Positions 33,085 to 45,559 of a stretch of DNA of 64,000 bases are shown one piece after another; position 1 is the stretch's first letter; each line of letters begins with the position of its first letter. The stretch is from Thalassia testudinum (taxonomy: Eukaryota; Streptophyta; Magnoliopsida; Alismatales; Hydrocharitaceae): the NCBI GenBank assembly GCA_037157565.1, contig JAZHRO010000063.1, positions 159,142,501 through 159,206,500 on the forward strand. Direction: 5' to 3'. A model generated the notes under the pieces. The model saw only the letters and a program-made list of their open reading frames with translations. It was not told the DNA's origin and searched no databases. Made by a program: the position numbers and the translations under genes.

Positions 33085-35330
33085 TGTGACGATCCAAATC
33101 CTATCAATTGATTAAATCCAATAAGATCTAAGCTGTCGAATATAATTAGCAACTCCATACAGGACTAAAGTTACCTAATATATGATCATAAAACATAAAC
33201 ATAATTAACAAACAATTCATAAGACATTAATTAAATAAATGAACGAAAACTGACCAAAATGAGTAATGTAGATTGTTTATACACAAGTAAGGAAGAACTC
33301 CAAATGTAGTTGCTGACATTAGCTATCAAATTGCACCTGAGTATGAAGTCCAAAGAAACACATCAACAAACATTGAATAGAGTAGTGTAAATGAAAAAGC
33401 AATAAAAACATAGAGTACAAGTCTTTGGGTATTAATTAATCTACTCAATTATTCTTTGTTATTTCATTATTCTTTATTTTCTAATTTGTCCCAACAAGTG
33501 TGTTGCCCTTGGCATTACAAACATTTTTCTCACAAATCAGTTCCTCAAAAGGTACAAGGAGATCTCACCATGATATCCCGAGAAGCATGACAAATACAAG
33601 GTGTTCTCTTGGCCAAGATGAAACCCCACACTTGCCCAACAACTTGCTCTATCACCTTGGGGTTCCAACATAGGTAGTTTGGCAACTACATGCTACAAAT
33701 TATATGTACAGACGTGACCTATACTAATTCATAAGTCGCCCTCTCCACAACTTGGGAACAAATCCCAACATAACAATATATATGCATCCATTGCTGTGCC
33801 CCTACTCGTCACATGTCAAATAAGTGCACCAATCTAAAAATCGACTTAATTAAATACATAGTATAGTGCAAGTCAAGTCAAACCATAGAAAGGGAGTGTA
33901 ATGTGTCTAAATAGGAGTGCTCATGAATTTTTCTAGAATTTTAGAGGGTCTTAAGATAATTGTTTGGGAATTAATATTCAAATTAATACCGATGTTCAGA
34001 AATGACCCTTGGTGGATTCCAGATTATCCAATGTGTCTAACCTATTTGGGAATTTTTAGGAATTTTAGTCAAAAATCTAGGTTTGTCCAGAAAATCATCA
34101 CCACAAATTTTGCCCAAATTCGAGTTTCATGAAATTTAACAAAATTCATACAAAGGCAGAAATCAAGATCTGGAATTCAAATTGACACATCCATAGTCTG
34201 AGATCTCGATCTTTTTTCTGTATAAGGAACTAGCAAACCCACCTTATATTGATAGAAAGCTTATTAGAAGAGCTACGTACATGTAGAATTCTAAATTTTT
34301 TTTGGTGATTTTTGCAATGTAAAATAGATTACCAAATATATGCATTATGTGGGAGGTTTGAAAGGCTTCCCTAACAAATTTAGAGTCTCATAAGGATTGG
34401 AATAACATTGGGAAGATTGTCCCCAAAGGCTTAGCCTACCATCCCCTCAATACGAGGTAAAACCCGACTCTGTGTCATGTCTTAACTCAAGTTATCTCCA
34501 AATTTGAAAATGCATGAACCAACTCAATTTAGGTCTTTCTGAGCTATTCTAACCCCTGGGAACTCTATTTGTCTAAATTCACCCACATTCCTCCCACACC
34601 TCAAAGGAGTTAACCACACATCGAATCAACCCTCACACACATCATAATATAAAATGAATCATTTCTTCTCCAAACGAATATCGAGGGTTCCAAATACATG
34701 AATCGAAATAAATGCAAACAAAACCTCATTTTCATTCGTCGATGCAGAGATGGCGGCTGTCTCGACGACAGTGATGCGTGGCCGTGCATCCTCCAAGCTC
34801 CTCCCACTCACAGCTCCTCCATGGCGGCTTGAAGATGGGGGTCGTGGATATGGTGCGTAGGTGGTTGTGGATGGGCTCGGGTAGCTATGTACGATGGATG
34901 GGGAAGGGAATGGGTAGAGGAGAGGAGGTGTGAGGTGGATGGACTGTCGGCTGTATGTGTGCATGTGGGTGTGTGTGCGATGGAGTCGTGCCGTGAGGGG
35001 GTCAAACTATGATGGAAAGAACGGAATCGAGAGGGGAGAGGCATCGGGAGTGAGGTGTTGGGACGGGGGGTGGGTGTGCGTTGTCTGCACAGGGCCTGCA
35101 GTATTCGTGAGGTGCGTTGGGGCGCTGAGAACTGAGGTGTTGAGGGTCGCGGGCAGTCGATGGGTGTATGCGTCTGTGGTGAGTTGTGCTAGTGAAATTT
35201 GGAAATAGGCTGCTGTGTCGCACCAAGGAAATGTGAGAGACCTAGTGCCAGTGCTAGGTAAATAGGAGAGTATGATGATGTGGAGTGCAGTGGGAATAAC
35301 CTATTCTTATATATTAAAATAGGGTATTAC
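33085..35330 (+). repeat. Possible solo LTR of a gypsy element (weak)
   Basis: Starts TGTGACGATCC, like chromovirus LTRs, and ends near tatattaaaatagggtattac with a TATA-like patch. Composition changes at both edges. No convincing target duplication or second copy is visible in the window. Confidence 0.25.
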
Positions 35331-35337
35331 CCTATCC

Positions 35338-35480
35338 ATGTGTCACTTTCTCTCACTCTCCCCCCACCCACTCACTTGCTCTCTCCTCCTCTGTCTCTTT
35401 CTCTCTCTCTCCACATTTAAAGTTTTTCGTATACTCTCTCTCTCTCTCTCTCTCTCATCCTTGATCCCATTATCTCTCTC
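35338..35480. repeat. CT-rich microsatellite
   Basis: Imperfect (CT)n with a pure (CT) run at about 35435-35456. The small open frame across it is a by-product. Confidence 0.8.
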
Positions 35481-36349
35481 TCCAACCACACAATCGACAC
35501 GTATAGGAATAAATAACTCATCTATTTAATAGAAATTAAAATGGGTCATATAACGAAAATCAGAATGATCATATGAAAAAAGAGTGTTTGATATACTTAA
35601 AAATTAAATATCATCTATTTAATTAAAATTAAAAAGAGTCATGATATCTTAATCAAATGATACACATAAAAAAAAGATAAAAGTTGATGTATTTTGTAAT
35701 GTAAAGATGTAAGAGTAATAAAAAAAAAAGTAAATTTAGACGTAAAGGTCACATAAAATTGTATTTATCAAATATTTACATTCTTGGAAAAGTATTAACA
35801 ATAAATTGTTATACATTTTTATCATTAAAAGTAAATTCTTTCTTTAAAAGACTTATATCGGTCATTGATATATATATTTAGGCCCATAAATATAATACTC
35901 CTACTAACTATTTTCATTTAATCATAATCCTAAAATATAAATTATGTATTTTTGTGTGACTTTTTTTTACAAGTTATTTTAATGTTTCCAAATGTGGATT
36001 TAATTGCATTATTCTACATGTGTGATAGATATTCTTCATTTATTTATTTATTATTTATTTTATAAGTGAAATTACTTTTTTTTAATAATTTGTTTTGCAT
36101 AAAGTATTGTATATTATACATTAATGGCATCAGATATAAGGATATAAATAAGGTTATGTTTGGGTTGAGTTTACATATTTATTTTCAAATTCAATACCCA
36201 TGCCACTTACCCATCAAATTTATAAATCACAAATATATATCTAGATCCATTTGCTCATAGGGTACCTACTTAGTATTTAGTATTAGGATATCTATTTAGT
36301 ATTTACTCATAGCAATTAATTGCATTTAATCTCTCTTCCTCTGATGGGC
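35481..36349. other. A/T-rich intergenic sequence
   Basis: No gene, RNA or element boundary recognised. A short frame at 36066-36260 lacks any family motif. Confidence 0.35.
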
Positions 36350-37110
36350 CTCGAATAGCCACCAAAAGATTTATAAAGGATGAGAGCACTATGTAGCCAT
36401 GAGCATCCATCACTAGGAGGGAGTGGTCGAGTCTCCATTGCGGTAAGAGGACTCGACCCAACGAACATTAAACCATCACAAGGGGGACAGTGGAATTTGG
36501 TGACCTAATTCCATCGCAACGAGTGTACGTCTGGGGGGAAGATGATACTCCCAACTATGCATTATAACTTGTAAGATTACAAGATTTTCTCTCCTTCCCC
36601 GAGCTTGCATAAGAGCTCGCTCGGAGGTATCTCCTTACTATTTATAATGTGGGGAAAGTTGAGCAACAAGATCTTTCCCATGATCTTTGGTACACTACTT
36701 GTCAGGGCACCTATCTGTTGTCAGGTCATAGGCCTACCTGCGCCGCTGTCAGTGATCGACGTCGCGTCCTTAAACGAGTTGGTCCTCCGAATCGACATGT
36801 ATTTGCGTCTCACTGGGTGTAAGCAGGCCGGATCCTCGAATCCGCCTGTACCCGAGTCTTTCCGAATCGTATACTCCTTGTCGGGCTTTTTTGTGGAGTT
36901 TTGAGGCCGAGGGATCTTTTTCCCCTCATCATATGCCCCTTACTCTCTAGCTAGTAGATGCTTGCCGAGTAACTGTAGTGGTGACAACTCCTCGATAGAT
37001 GATGCCCCCAAATGATGCCTCGGCTATTTCTTTAAGCGGGGGAGCATTTCTTGTGAAGTGGAATTTGCCTGTATTTTCGCTAGCCTTAAGAGGAAACTAT
37101 ATTGAGGGAA
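36350..37110. other. GC-richer unassigned sequence before the tandem array
   Basis: Contains a 99-codon frame (36605-36904) with no recognisable domain. The region runs straight into the 55-bp array, and both may belong to the same old retroelement. Confidence 0.35.
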
Positions 37111-37588
37111 CGTGAGCGCAAGGACCCGATTTCCCGCCGGCCCCAAGGGGTGGCTTTTATTGATCTCGGGGCGAATGCATCCTAGCTTGTGCCGACCTGA
37201 AGAGGTGGCATTTCATGGAACTTGCACTTCGGGTGTATGAGCCCAAGTTCATGCCATCCTTAAGAGGCGGCATTCGTTGAGCCTAAGGCAAATGAGCCCT
37301 AGCTCACGTCGGCCTTAGGAGAAGGCAGTAGTTGGTCCTAGGGTAAATGAGCCCTAGCTCGTGACAGCTTTAGGAGAAGGCACTTCGTCGAGCCTGGAGT
37401 AAATGAGCCCTAACTCACACTGCCTTAGGAGACGGCATTCGATGAGGCTGGGGCAAGTGAGCCCTAGCTTGTACCAGCCTTAGGAGCTGGCACTTCATCA
37501 AGCTTAGGGCAAATGAGCCTTAGCTTACGCTAGCCTTAGGAGGCAACGTTCTTTGAGGCTGCGGCGAGTGAACCCTGGCTTATGCTGG
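37111..37588. repeat. 55-bp tandem repeat array, left half (about 8 units)
   Basis: Units of about 55 bp of the form ttaggaggcggcattcgttg, then agcctagggcaaatgagccc, then tagctcacgccggcc. Two monomer types tend to alternate: one with gcacttcatcgagcc and aaatgagccc, the other with gcattcgttgaggct and gagtgagccc. The array is cut by a solo LTR after gctgg and resumes at 42991. Confidence 0.88.
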
Positions 37589-40500
37589 TGTTATTCACTC
37601 TGAATTAGGTTTTAAAATCATCGCGTTGTAGTATAGTTCAAATCAGTGCGAAAAATAGATAAAATTTATAACTCGAATATCAGAAATGAAGTCCGAGGTT
37701 GTTCGTTGGGAGCCAATAGGAATTCAATCGCTAATCTTGATTTAACAAGTAAATGAGCATAAGAAATAAGCCAATAAATTACTCAAAAATGATAATCAAT
37801 GTAAAGCATGAGTTTAACAATAAGTATGCATGGCAAAAATAATCTCAAAGCAAAAACAATGGTGATTTAGATCACCAATTATTCAATTTAAGCATATATG
37901 TATTTTATTCAAATAATGCAATGGTGCCATCAACTATTAACTTAGGTACTTAAATAACCAGATAAAGCCTCAAGTTTCAGACGGCTGAGTCATTTAATCA
38001 GACAGCTTAGCCAACAGGTGCTACAGTGATAGGGAAGCACTGTTCTCCTTCTTCCTCTTCTCTTTCTCTCCTTCTGCAAGCCTTCTTCCTTCCTCCTCTT
38101 CTGCAAAGGCTTTCTTCCTTCTCTTTATGCACAGGGGGAAACACACGAAATTGCCTAAGTGTTAGCCAATATACAAGGAAGCAAAACCCCCTGCCCCCGC
38201 ACGCTCTCTCTCTGGGATCTGCCCTCCTAGGGCCACAGTCCGGCTTATCGGGTACTCGGGTAGAGCGCACCCGGGACTAGGCTCACCGGCAGTAGGTGGT
38301 GAGCAAGGAGTGCTTAGGTTAGGTGGGTAATCGGATGCGCCAGACCCGCGAAGTAGGTGTCGCGGGTGAGCCGTGTGTGGGTAAGGAGGACCTCACCCTC
38401 GTGTTAGGAGGCGAAGAGGCATAGGCACAAATTCAATTTATGCCACTATAGGAGCTCACAAGTTTACAATGTGGGACTAAAGTCCCACACCGTCTTCTTT
38501 GTTCATAGTAGCAACTATCTTCGGCTGATTCGTGCAAGGGAGGCAGTCAACACCCCAATTGGCTAGTCAGGAGTGAAGTTGGGTCGATTCCGTGTTGCCT
38601 GATGCAAACACCTGGAACTGTAGCTGCTAGAGAAGGCTTTAAGCAAGCTTGAAGCTTGCACGTTAATGGCGGCTGGAGGTGAAAACCTGAAACATGAAAT
38701 AGGTCCTCATGGCCATGTTAGAATACCTTAGGAGCTTCGCTGGACCACGGCGAGTGTAGCGGAGGTGGTTTCGTGGAGGATGGTGGTCTGTGGTGGTCGG
38801 TTGGAGTTGGGGAAGGAAGCCGGTGATGGGTTTGTTCAGTGGCATGATTGGGTGGACGATGGAGTGCGATAGGTTAGGGCTTTTGTGCAGGAGGATAAGG
38901 CGAAGGTTATGGACCGATTGGCGAGGGGTTTGAGTGTGTGAAGTGAGTGGAAACCCTCGTCGGTGATGTCGTCGAAGGTGGAGACGAAGGCGGTTTGTGA
39001 GGGTGTCGAGGGTTGTTTTTGGGATTTTGGGTAAGGAACTAATCCTAAGAGCTAAAAAATACTAAGCTAACCCTAATCTAATGGACGAAGGGGGAAGAAC
39101 GGCACCGGCATTGGTATGCCAACGTCGAGGAAGAAGTTGCTTCAGTAGAGGGGGACGACGACGATGACGGAGAGAGGGCGACGGCGGCTGGTATTGCACG
39201 ACGCGGAGTGTAAAGACCTGTCCAGCTTTTAGCCTTTTAAGATGTCTACAGTCTCAGTCAGACATCTATCTAGATGTCTAGACCCTTTCCCGGATGTCTG
39301 AAAATGAAATTTTTGTACGCGCTCTGCGCTATGCGCGTGGGTGGCGCGCAGAACTTCCTTTCTCTCTCTCTTTTCTCCTCCTTCCTACCTGAACCCTAAA
39401 CCCACAACCCCTATAAAGACCCCTCCCCTCCTCTCCTCTCCACTCCACACACCACCACCACACCCCACCTTCACTGCCGCGACAGCGAGGGTGAGAGTGG
39501 GTGAGAGAGAGAGAGTGAGAAAGAGGAGAAGTGCGGAGCTCGCATGGCCACCATGGGCGCATGCGGGAGGAGGTGGGAGTCCGAAGCGGCATCCTCGACC
39601 ACCTGCAAGAGCTGGAGCTGCGATGGAGTAAGGAGAAGCGCGGTGGAGCACGGTGAGGAGCGTTGGGAGTGCGTTCTGATACTAGAATTTTTCCAGTATC
39701 AAATGTCTGGAGTGAAGTCCGGACGACTGGCTGAGCATCTGGACATCTGGAGTCCAGACTAGACATCTGGAAGCACCATTATTACGAAGGTACGTTCTTT
39801 TCGCGGTTACGGCCATGCAGGCCGCACTGTAGAAGATTTGCCGGTCTAATTTTGGGGTGGCTGCTCTGTCGTACGCAGGAGCAACCTTGGGAAGGAGCGT
39901 GGAACGCCCTCCCAAGCACTTTCGGATGTCTAATCAGCTCACCAGACAACCGGAGGTGCTTCCAGACGATCGGAGGAGTGGTCCGATGCTGGAACCGCCT
40001 TCAGATGATTACAGGGGAGTCTTGGACATCTAAGGACACCGCAGGGACTTGAGGTGAGGTTTTATATCTTTTAAGACGTCTGGACGTGTTTCCAGACATC
40101 TGATTTTGGTCAGTAGACACGTTTTTGACCCGTTTGGGGTCCAATTGAGATCCATTTTACGAAAACGAAGTATATGTAGTTTCCTTGCGAGTTCCTCTAC
40201 GTACTAGAAGCCTTTGTACACTATTCTGAATCCTCCTTTGTGATGTATTCCTTGGTATAGGGTTTCGACCTACTGTGTGTTTGGGGCTTGCAGGGATGCT
40301 TGGGTCTACGGTTCGAGCCCCCATTACTCCCGGATTGTCTGGTAGAGTGGTCTACTTCTGTTAATTATATTAAATAAGAACGTGCTTGTGAAATTAGCCA
40401 ACTGGAACCCCTAGGATGTGGCATGAACTCTATGACAGAGAAATGAATGAAACCATTGTACTGCATGATTGTATATGTATACATGATTAAGTTAAACTGC

Positions 40501-42990
40501 TAGCAATTGCCTGTAATAAAGTTGTGAGCTGCCTGTTAGAATATGAGCTGCCTGAGATTAATGAACAATTACATGTGAAATCATCAATTGCATGTATGGA
40601 ATTGTGGAAACACGAGCTGCCTGTATATAAACGAGAACTGAATTGTGAATGGTGGAATCTGAATCGGAATAATGTGGTGAACATGAGCATGAACCCTACG
40701 GGGAATTAGGAGTAGAGCTCCTATGGTTAGATGGAAAATGTGGAATATAAATTGGAAGTGTGCTGGCCCTTGAGTACGTGGTACCAAGGAGAGCGATTGT
40801 CCCCTTTTTGTGTAGAGCGGAGCTAGCCGCCCTTGGGTTGGGACCCGGGGTTAGGATTGGTCACTCTACACCGACTTCTGCTGGCCCTCGTGTACACAAT
40901 ACCAAGGTGAGCTATTAGTGTAGGGAGGGAGCTAGCCACCCCACAGGGCCCGGGATTCAACTAGCCACCCTACACCGACTTGTTAGGCCCTTTGGGCAAA
41001 CCAGGGTAGTCAGACGAGGGTGCGTGGACTATGGAGGGGCGAGACCCCTGTTTGGTTCTGAGGGGCGAAACCCCTATTTCTGAGAGGGCTAGGCCCTATA
41101 CTATTTCGTGCTGTACTTTGGGCGTACCAGCTAACGGAAACGACTGACCGCGTATTAGTGCGAGGTAGCTACCCGTGCACTTATCGCGCGTGCCGTAGTC
41201 ACCGCTACGTCTAACAATGACCTCAGGGTGGTTGACTGGGTATAAGACTACCACGGGGGATTCTCCCGGCCAGGAGAGCACCACGTGTACCTTCTACTCT
41301 TCGGAAAAGACTGCAATCAAGATCATTCCCACGAGGAACATGCAAATCAAGAAAATCTGAAAGTTTAAGGAAAAAGGGGTGAAAAGGAAATGCATGTAAA
41401 ATAAAATAACTAGAAAAGAGAATTAAACCTTTTACTTTTACTACTTTAGATAGTATAGATACCACTCTACTCAGCGTTCGTTGACTCTATCTTTTTCATA
41501 ACACTGTTCAAGTCCAAGAGTTGAGCAGCCTGAGCTTCCGGCTGCGGAGGGTGCTAGGCCCAATTGAGCCTAACTGTAGTTTTTCTGCACTCTTTGTTGT
41601 ACCCCCTTTTCTGTTGTAGTGAGTTCTAAACTTGTAGCTACTATTGTTGTTACTGTTACTTTCATTTCAGTTGTCTCTGTTATTGTAGTGGTATGCATTG
41701 GAGCAGCAGTTTTACTTTTCCTTTTTTGCTTTGCACGTTTTTACTACTTAGTTATATTGCATATGTGGATGTGGTTTACTTTCTTGCTTTTTGGTTATTT
41801 CTTGTTGGACGACTGGGTCTTAGGATTAGTCGAGGTGAGCCGATCTCGGGTCCTGTAGGGATCCGGGAACCGGGTCATAACACAGAGGAAGGTGAGGAAG
41901 ACGAATCTACCACTAGTATTGTGGTCAGACGACGACAAGAGTCAGAGGGAGTCACCGGAGCTTGAGGAGCTATTCGGCTGGATGTAGGAGAGAGGAAATT
42001 GGGGATTTTCCGGTCGAAATCGAGTCTTAGATCTTCGGTCTAATCTAGGGCGTCTTTTATAGGGGTCTAGAGGTTGATTTGAGCTTGAAAGTCAAGCTTC
42101 AAAGCTTGAAATGTTCGTCGGAATAGGTTACCCATTTCTTTGAAGGATTTGCATGAGAGATTAGGAAGGTTTTAGGGCTCATAGACGGATTCAATGGAAA
42201 GAGGACTCCTCAAGGAATCTCCCTTCCAATTTTGGAAGGGATTGATCGAACATAGGAGTTCTCTTCAATCAAAGGTTGTCGGAGTTGTAGGAGTAGGATT
42301 TCATGGAAGGAAAGACCTTTTTGTGAAGAATACAAAGAAGTTAGGGGGCTATTTATAGGATATTCAAAAGTTAAGGGCATGAGTGTGAGATAAAAGAGTT
42401 AGACAGGACCAAATTGCAAACTAGGTTAAGATGATCTTAGATTGGGTCCAAATTTTCGTACAAACTTAATTTGGACCAAAAAAATTCAATGGTAAAGTTG
42501 GATTTAGGTTTTGACCAAGTTTGACTGAGTATTTTATGTAAAAACCCAAATTAGGGTAAATATCTATCTGAGACTCTATTTTAGGTCAAACTGAATTCTG
42601 ATGGTTAAATTGAAGGTACCAAATCCTAGAGAATTTTAGAGGATTTAGGTGAATTTTATCCTGACTAGAACCTTAGTTAATTAAGCGAGTCTATTTTTAG
42701 GGTTTCAGAAGTCATTTAATTCTCAAAATGCGCGAAAATCCTTTTCTATCTATATTAACCCACTTGTTGGACATTTAAGGCCATTTGACCCATAACTAAC
42801 CCTTAAGAAAACCCGTGGTTATTCTTTTTTTGTGATAGAATGGTAAATTTGTAGAACTATCCCTATAATCTTGTTTTCTTCTCAAATCAATGTTTTGTGC
42901 CCTTAAAACCTTCTGATGGATATGTAGGAGCTTTTATTACTTAATCAGATCAAATTAAGCTAGTTACGGCTCATGATGGTATTCCCATTA
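37589..42990 (-). repeat. Solo LTR (Tat-like family A) with a nested solo LTR
   Basis: Homologous to the LTR at 51360-54030 at both sides of the insertion (tttataa, cagaaatgaagtccgaggt, ggtgatttagatcacc, aggagctattcgg, ttgtatgtaggagc-type phrases). It starts tgttattc. Without the nested 2674-bp LTR it is about 2.72 kb, close to 2671 bp for the other copy. A 5-bp target duplication, gctgg, lies at 37584-37588 and 42991-42995. The exact right edge may be 3 bp shorter. Confidence 0.8.
39209..41882 (+). repeat. Solo LTR of the Tekay-like gypsy family
   Basis: 2674 bp, TGTAAAG to CATAACA, homologous to both LTRs of the element at 394-10682. The target duplication is cggag (39204-39208) and cagag (41883-41887), the single difference being a CpG-type G to A. 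No internal sequence remains, so it arose by LTR-LTR recombination. Confidence 0.92.
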
Positions 42991-43460
42991 GCTGGCCTTA
43001 GGAGGTGACAATTCATCGAGCCTGAGGCAAATGAGCCTCAGCTCACGCCGACCTTAGGAGGTGGCGTTCGTTGAGGCTAGGGCGAGTGAACCGTAGCTTG
43101 TGCCAGCCTTAGGGGGTGGCACTTCGACGAGCCTAGGTCAAATGAGCCCTAGCTCATGTCAACCTCAAGAGGTGACATTCGTTGAGGCTAGGGAGAGTGA
43201 GCCCTAGCTTGTGCCAACCTTAACAGGCGGTACTTCATCGAGCTTGGGATAAATGAGTCCTAGCTAACACAGGCCTTAGGGGGTGGCAGTAGTTGAGCCT
43301 GGGGCGAATGGGCCCTAGCATGTACCAGCCTTAGGAGGTGGCACTTCATCAAGTCAGGGCAAATGAGCCCTAGCTCACGCTGGCCTTAGGAGGCGGCATT
43401 TGTTGAGGCTGAGGCAGGAGAGCTCGAGCTCACACCGACCTCAGGGGGCGGTGATTACAC
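42991..43460. repeat. 55-bp tandem repeat array, right half (about 8 units)
   Basis: Continues the array of 37111-37588 in phase after the solo LTR, starting with the duplicated gctgg. The last unit runs into unrelated sequence at about 43455. Confidence 0.88.
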
Positions 43461-43523
43461 AGCAATCATGCAACCTAAAACACCTGAATTAAGCTAGATT
43501 CTAGCATAACTTAGGGACAATGG
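43461..43523. other. Short spacer between array and Copia LTR
   Basis: 63 bp; nothing recognised. Confidence 0.4.
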
Positions 43524-45228
43524 TGTAGTTTCCCTACTAGGAGGGGGTAACATAATAAATTACGGAAATATAAAATAATCTCACAAAATTCAATCACACA
43601 AGGTACACAATTATTTTTAGGTGGAAACCCAAGCCAGGTGAAAACCACCACCTAACCCTCTCGAGTTAGGATTTTTCGATCAACCAAGTTGATCAAATCC
43701 ACTAAACGAATCACTTAAACGAGGGTGATTCAACCTCAATTACAACCACGCTACTTTATACGAGGGTAGCGTACCTCAAACCCCTTCTCTTCACGAGAAG
43801 GATTTATCTCATGAAGGAGACGGGAATTCGCACAGCAAATACCCAACCAAAGAACAAAGATAAATAACAACAATCCTATAGAGCCAACAAAGTAATTTTT
43901 AACCTAAGCTTCTATAGGAATTAAGATGCTTCCCTTTACAAGGAGTGCGTCGAATCGATGACGCGGGTGCATGAGCTACACGACGGTGCAACGTCGCTCT
44001 CGTGAACTACGGCGAGAGAGCGGGTGCGCAAAGGCTTGATGCTCTCAAGATGAAGAACTTGAGCTTGGAGAGCAAGAGCTTTTCTAGGACACAAAAGAGT
44101 AAAAAGTATGTTTCTTGGGTGTGTCTTGGTGTGTCATGAGTGGCAAAAGCTCCCCTCTATTTATAGAGGCCTTAGGAAGGCTTTGGAAGGCTTTGGAGAG
44201 CTTCCATAGCCGTTGGGAGCAAAGCCCAAGAGAATCAGGCTGAAATCAGGAACAATGATTGCACTGACAGGGTTATCAGACGTCTGATCCTGGCATCAGA
44301 CATCTGGAAGATCAGTTTAAGACGTCTGGGAACAAAGTCAGACGTCTGATTTTAGGCGGGTTTCTTCCTGACTTGAATCAGATCTAAACAGGGTTCTAGT
44401 GCAAGTCCATCAGACGACATATAGGATGTTTGGCACTATGTCTGGATGTCTGGAAACCTACTTTTCTGCGAGAATGGATTTCCAAGAGAGTGCAACGACT
44501 AGAAAATCTCTGAGAAGAGATTTTCGGGTCAACCGAGGCAAAACGGTCATTTATCAGACGTCTGGAAAAGCTTAAGGACGTCTGATAAGGCTCTAACGGT
44601 CTTATTCTTCAGTGTTTGTTAAGCCAGCCAACGGTCCACTAATTGGACGTCTGGCAAAAATATCAAACGTCTTCTAAGACGTCTGGTCTAAGATCTGGAC
44701 GTCTGATTTCATCAGACAGAGCTACCTAAGTCCAGCCTAAATGTTATCAGACGTCTGAATCAACAGTCAGACGTCTTAAAACATATTATCAGACGTCTGA
44801 TTCTGGAATTAGACGTCTGAAAAAGCTGTTTGTACCTTATATTAGTTTTCTAAGTTCCCCACAGAAAATCTAAGTGTCCTAGGGTTGTGCAGGTGTTCCT
44901 AGGACTACTATTAGGGTACTTTGAGGCTCTTTAATATGATGTTCTAAGGAACAAAAAGAGCAAGGAAATAAAGACAAAAGTACATGAAAGAAATAAACAG
45001 AATTCTATCCTATTCTTCTTGTCCTTCCATCTTCAATCTATCGCTCCTCGCGAATCTCCTCTATTCTCCATCAAGCTCCTCCAATCCATCCTAGATGCGA
45101 GCTCGAACTTCGTCTAATCACGTCTCCATTTGCAATTGACCTGAAATCTAAGACTCCAAGTGCAAATGTTAAATGACACGAGTTTTGTTATCATCAAAAC
45201 AAACGATCGCGGTGCTCTAGCACCAACA
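43524..45228 (-). repeat. 3' LTR of SIRE-like Copia element
   Basis: 1705 bp. On the minus strand TGTTGGTGCTAGAGC to GGGAAACTACA. It contains at least four perfect TCAGACGTCTGA palindromes (44276-44287, 44338-44349, 44747-44758, 44789-44800) and many near-copies, and a TATA box (TATAAATA on the minus strand, 44158-44165). Confidence 0.85.
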
Positions 45229-45520
45229 ATCTCTCCCTTTTTGATGATGACAAAACCATAAACAATAATGCAAAAAAAATCCTTCCCCTTTTTGACATTA
45301 TCAAAAAGGTTTGATTGATTTTAAATTTCCTATAACTCCCCCTTAAAACATGCTCTTCTATGAATTTCTTTTAACAAAAGTAATGTCCTCCCCTTTTTGT
45401 AACAACAATATAGCTGTTTTTCTTCTCCCCCTTACTAAAGGAAATTTAGCTAACTTACATCTCCCCCTTAAAAATTGACAATTAGCTCATAATTTTTTAA
45501 CTCCCCCTATCTAGATGCTT
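45229..45520 (-). other. Array of polypurine tracts before the 3' LTR
   Basis: The minus strand carries about seven G-rich purine tracts of the form AAGGGGGAG or AAAGGGGAAGG within 290 bp. The last (AAAAAGGGAGAGAT) touches the LTR and is the probable plus-strand primer. Confidence 0.75.
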
Positions 45521-45559
45521 ATGATAAAAAGATAGGGTAAAGAATTTTTACCTCACCTA

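Noticed and set aside
34659..35226. Several Pro/His/Ser-rich minus-strand frames
   Set aside because: Low complexity, overlapping each other in several frames, no domain and no splice support.
37111..43460. CRISPR-like array
   Set aside because: Units are head-to-tail 55-bp repeats without unique spacers, in a plant genome; it is a minisatellite.
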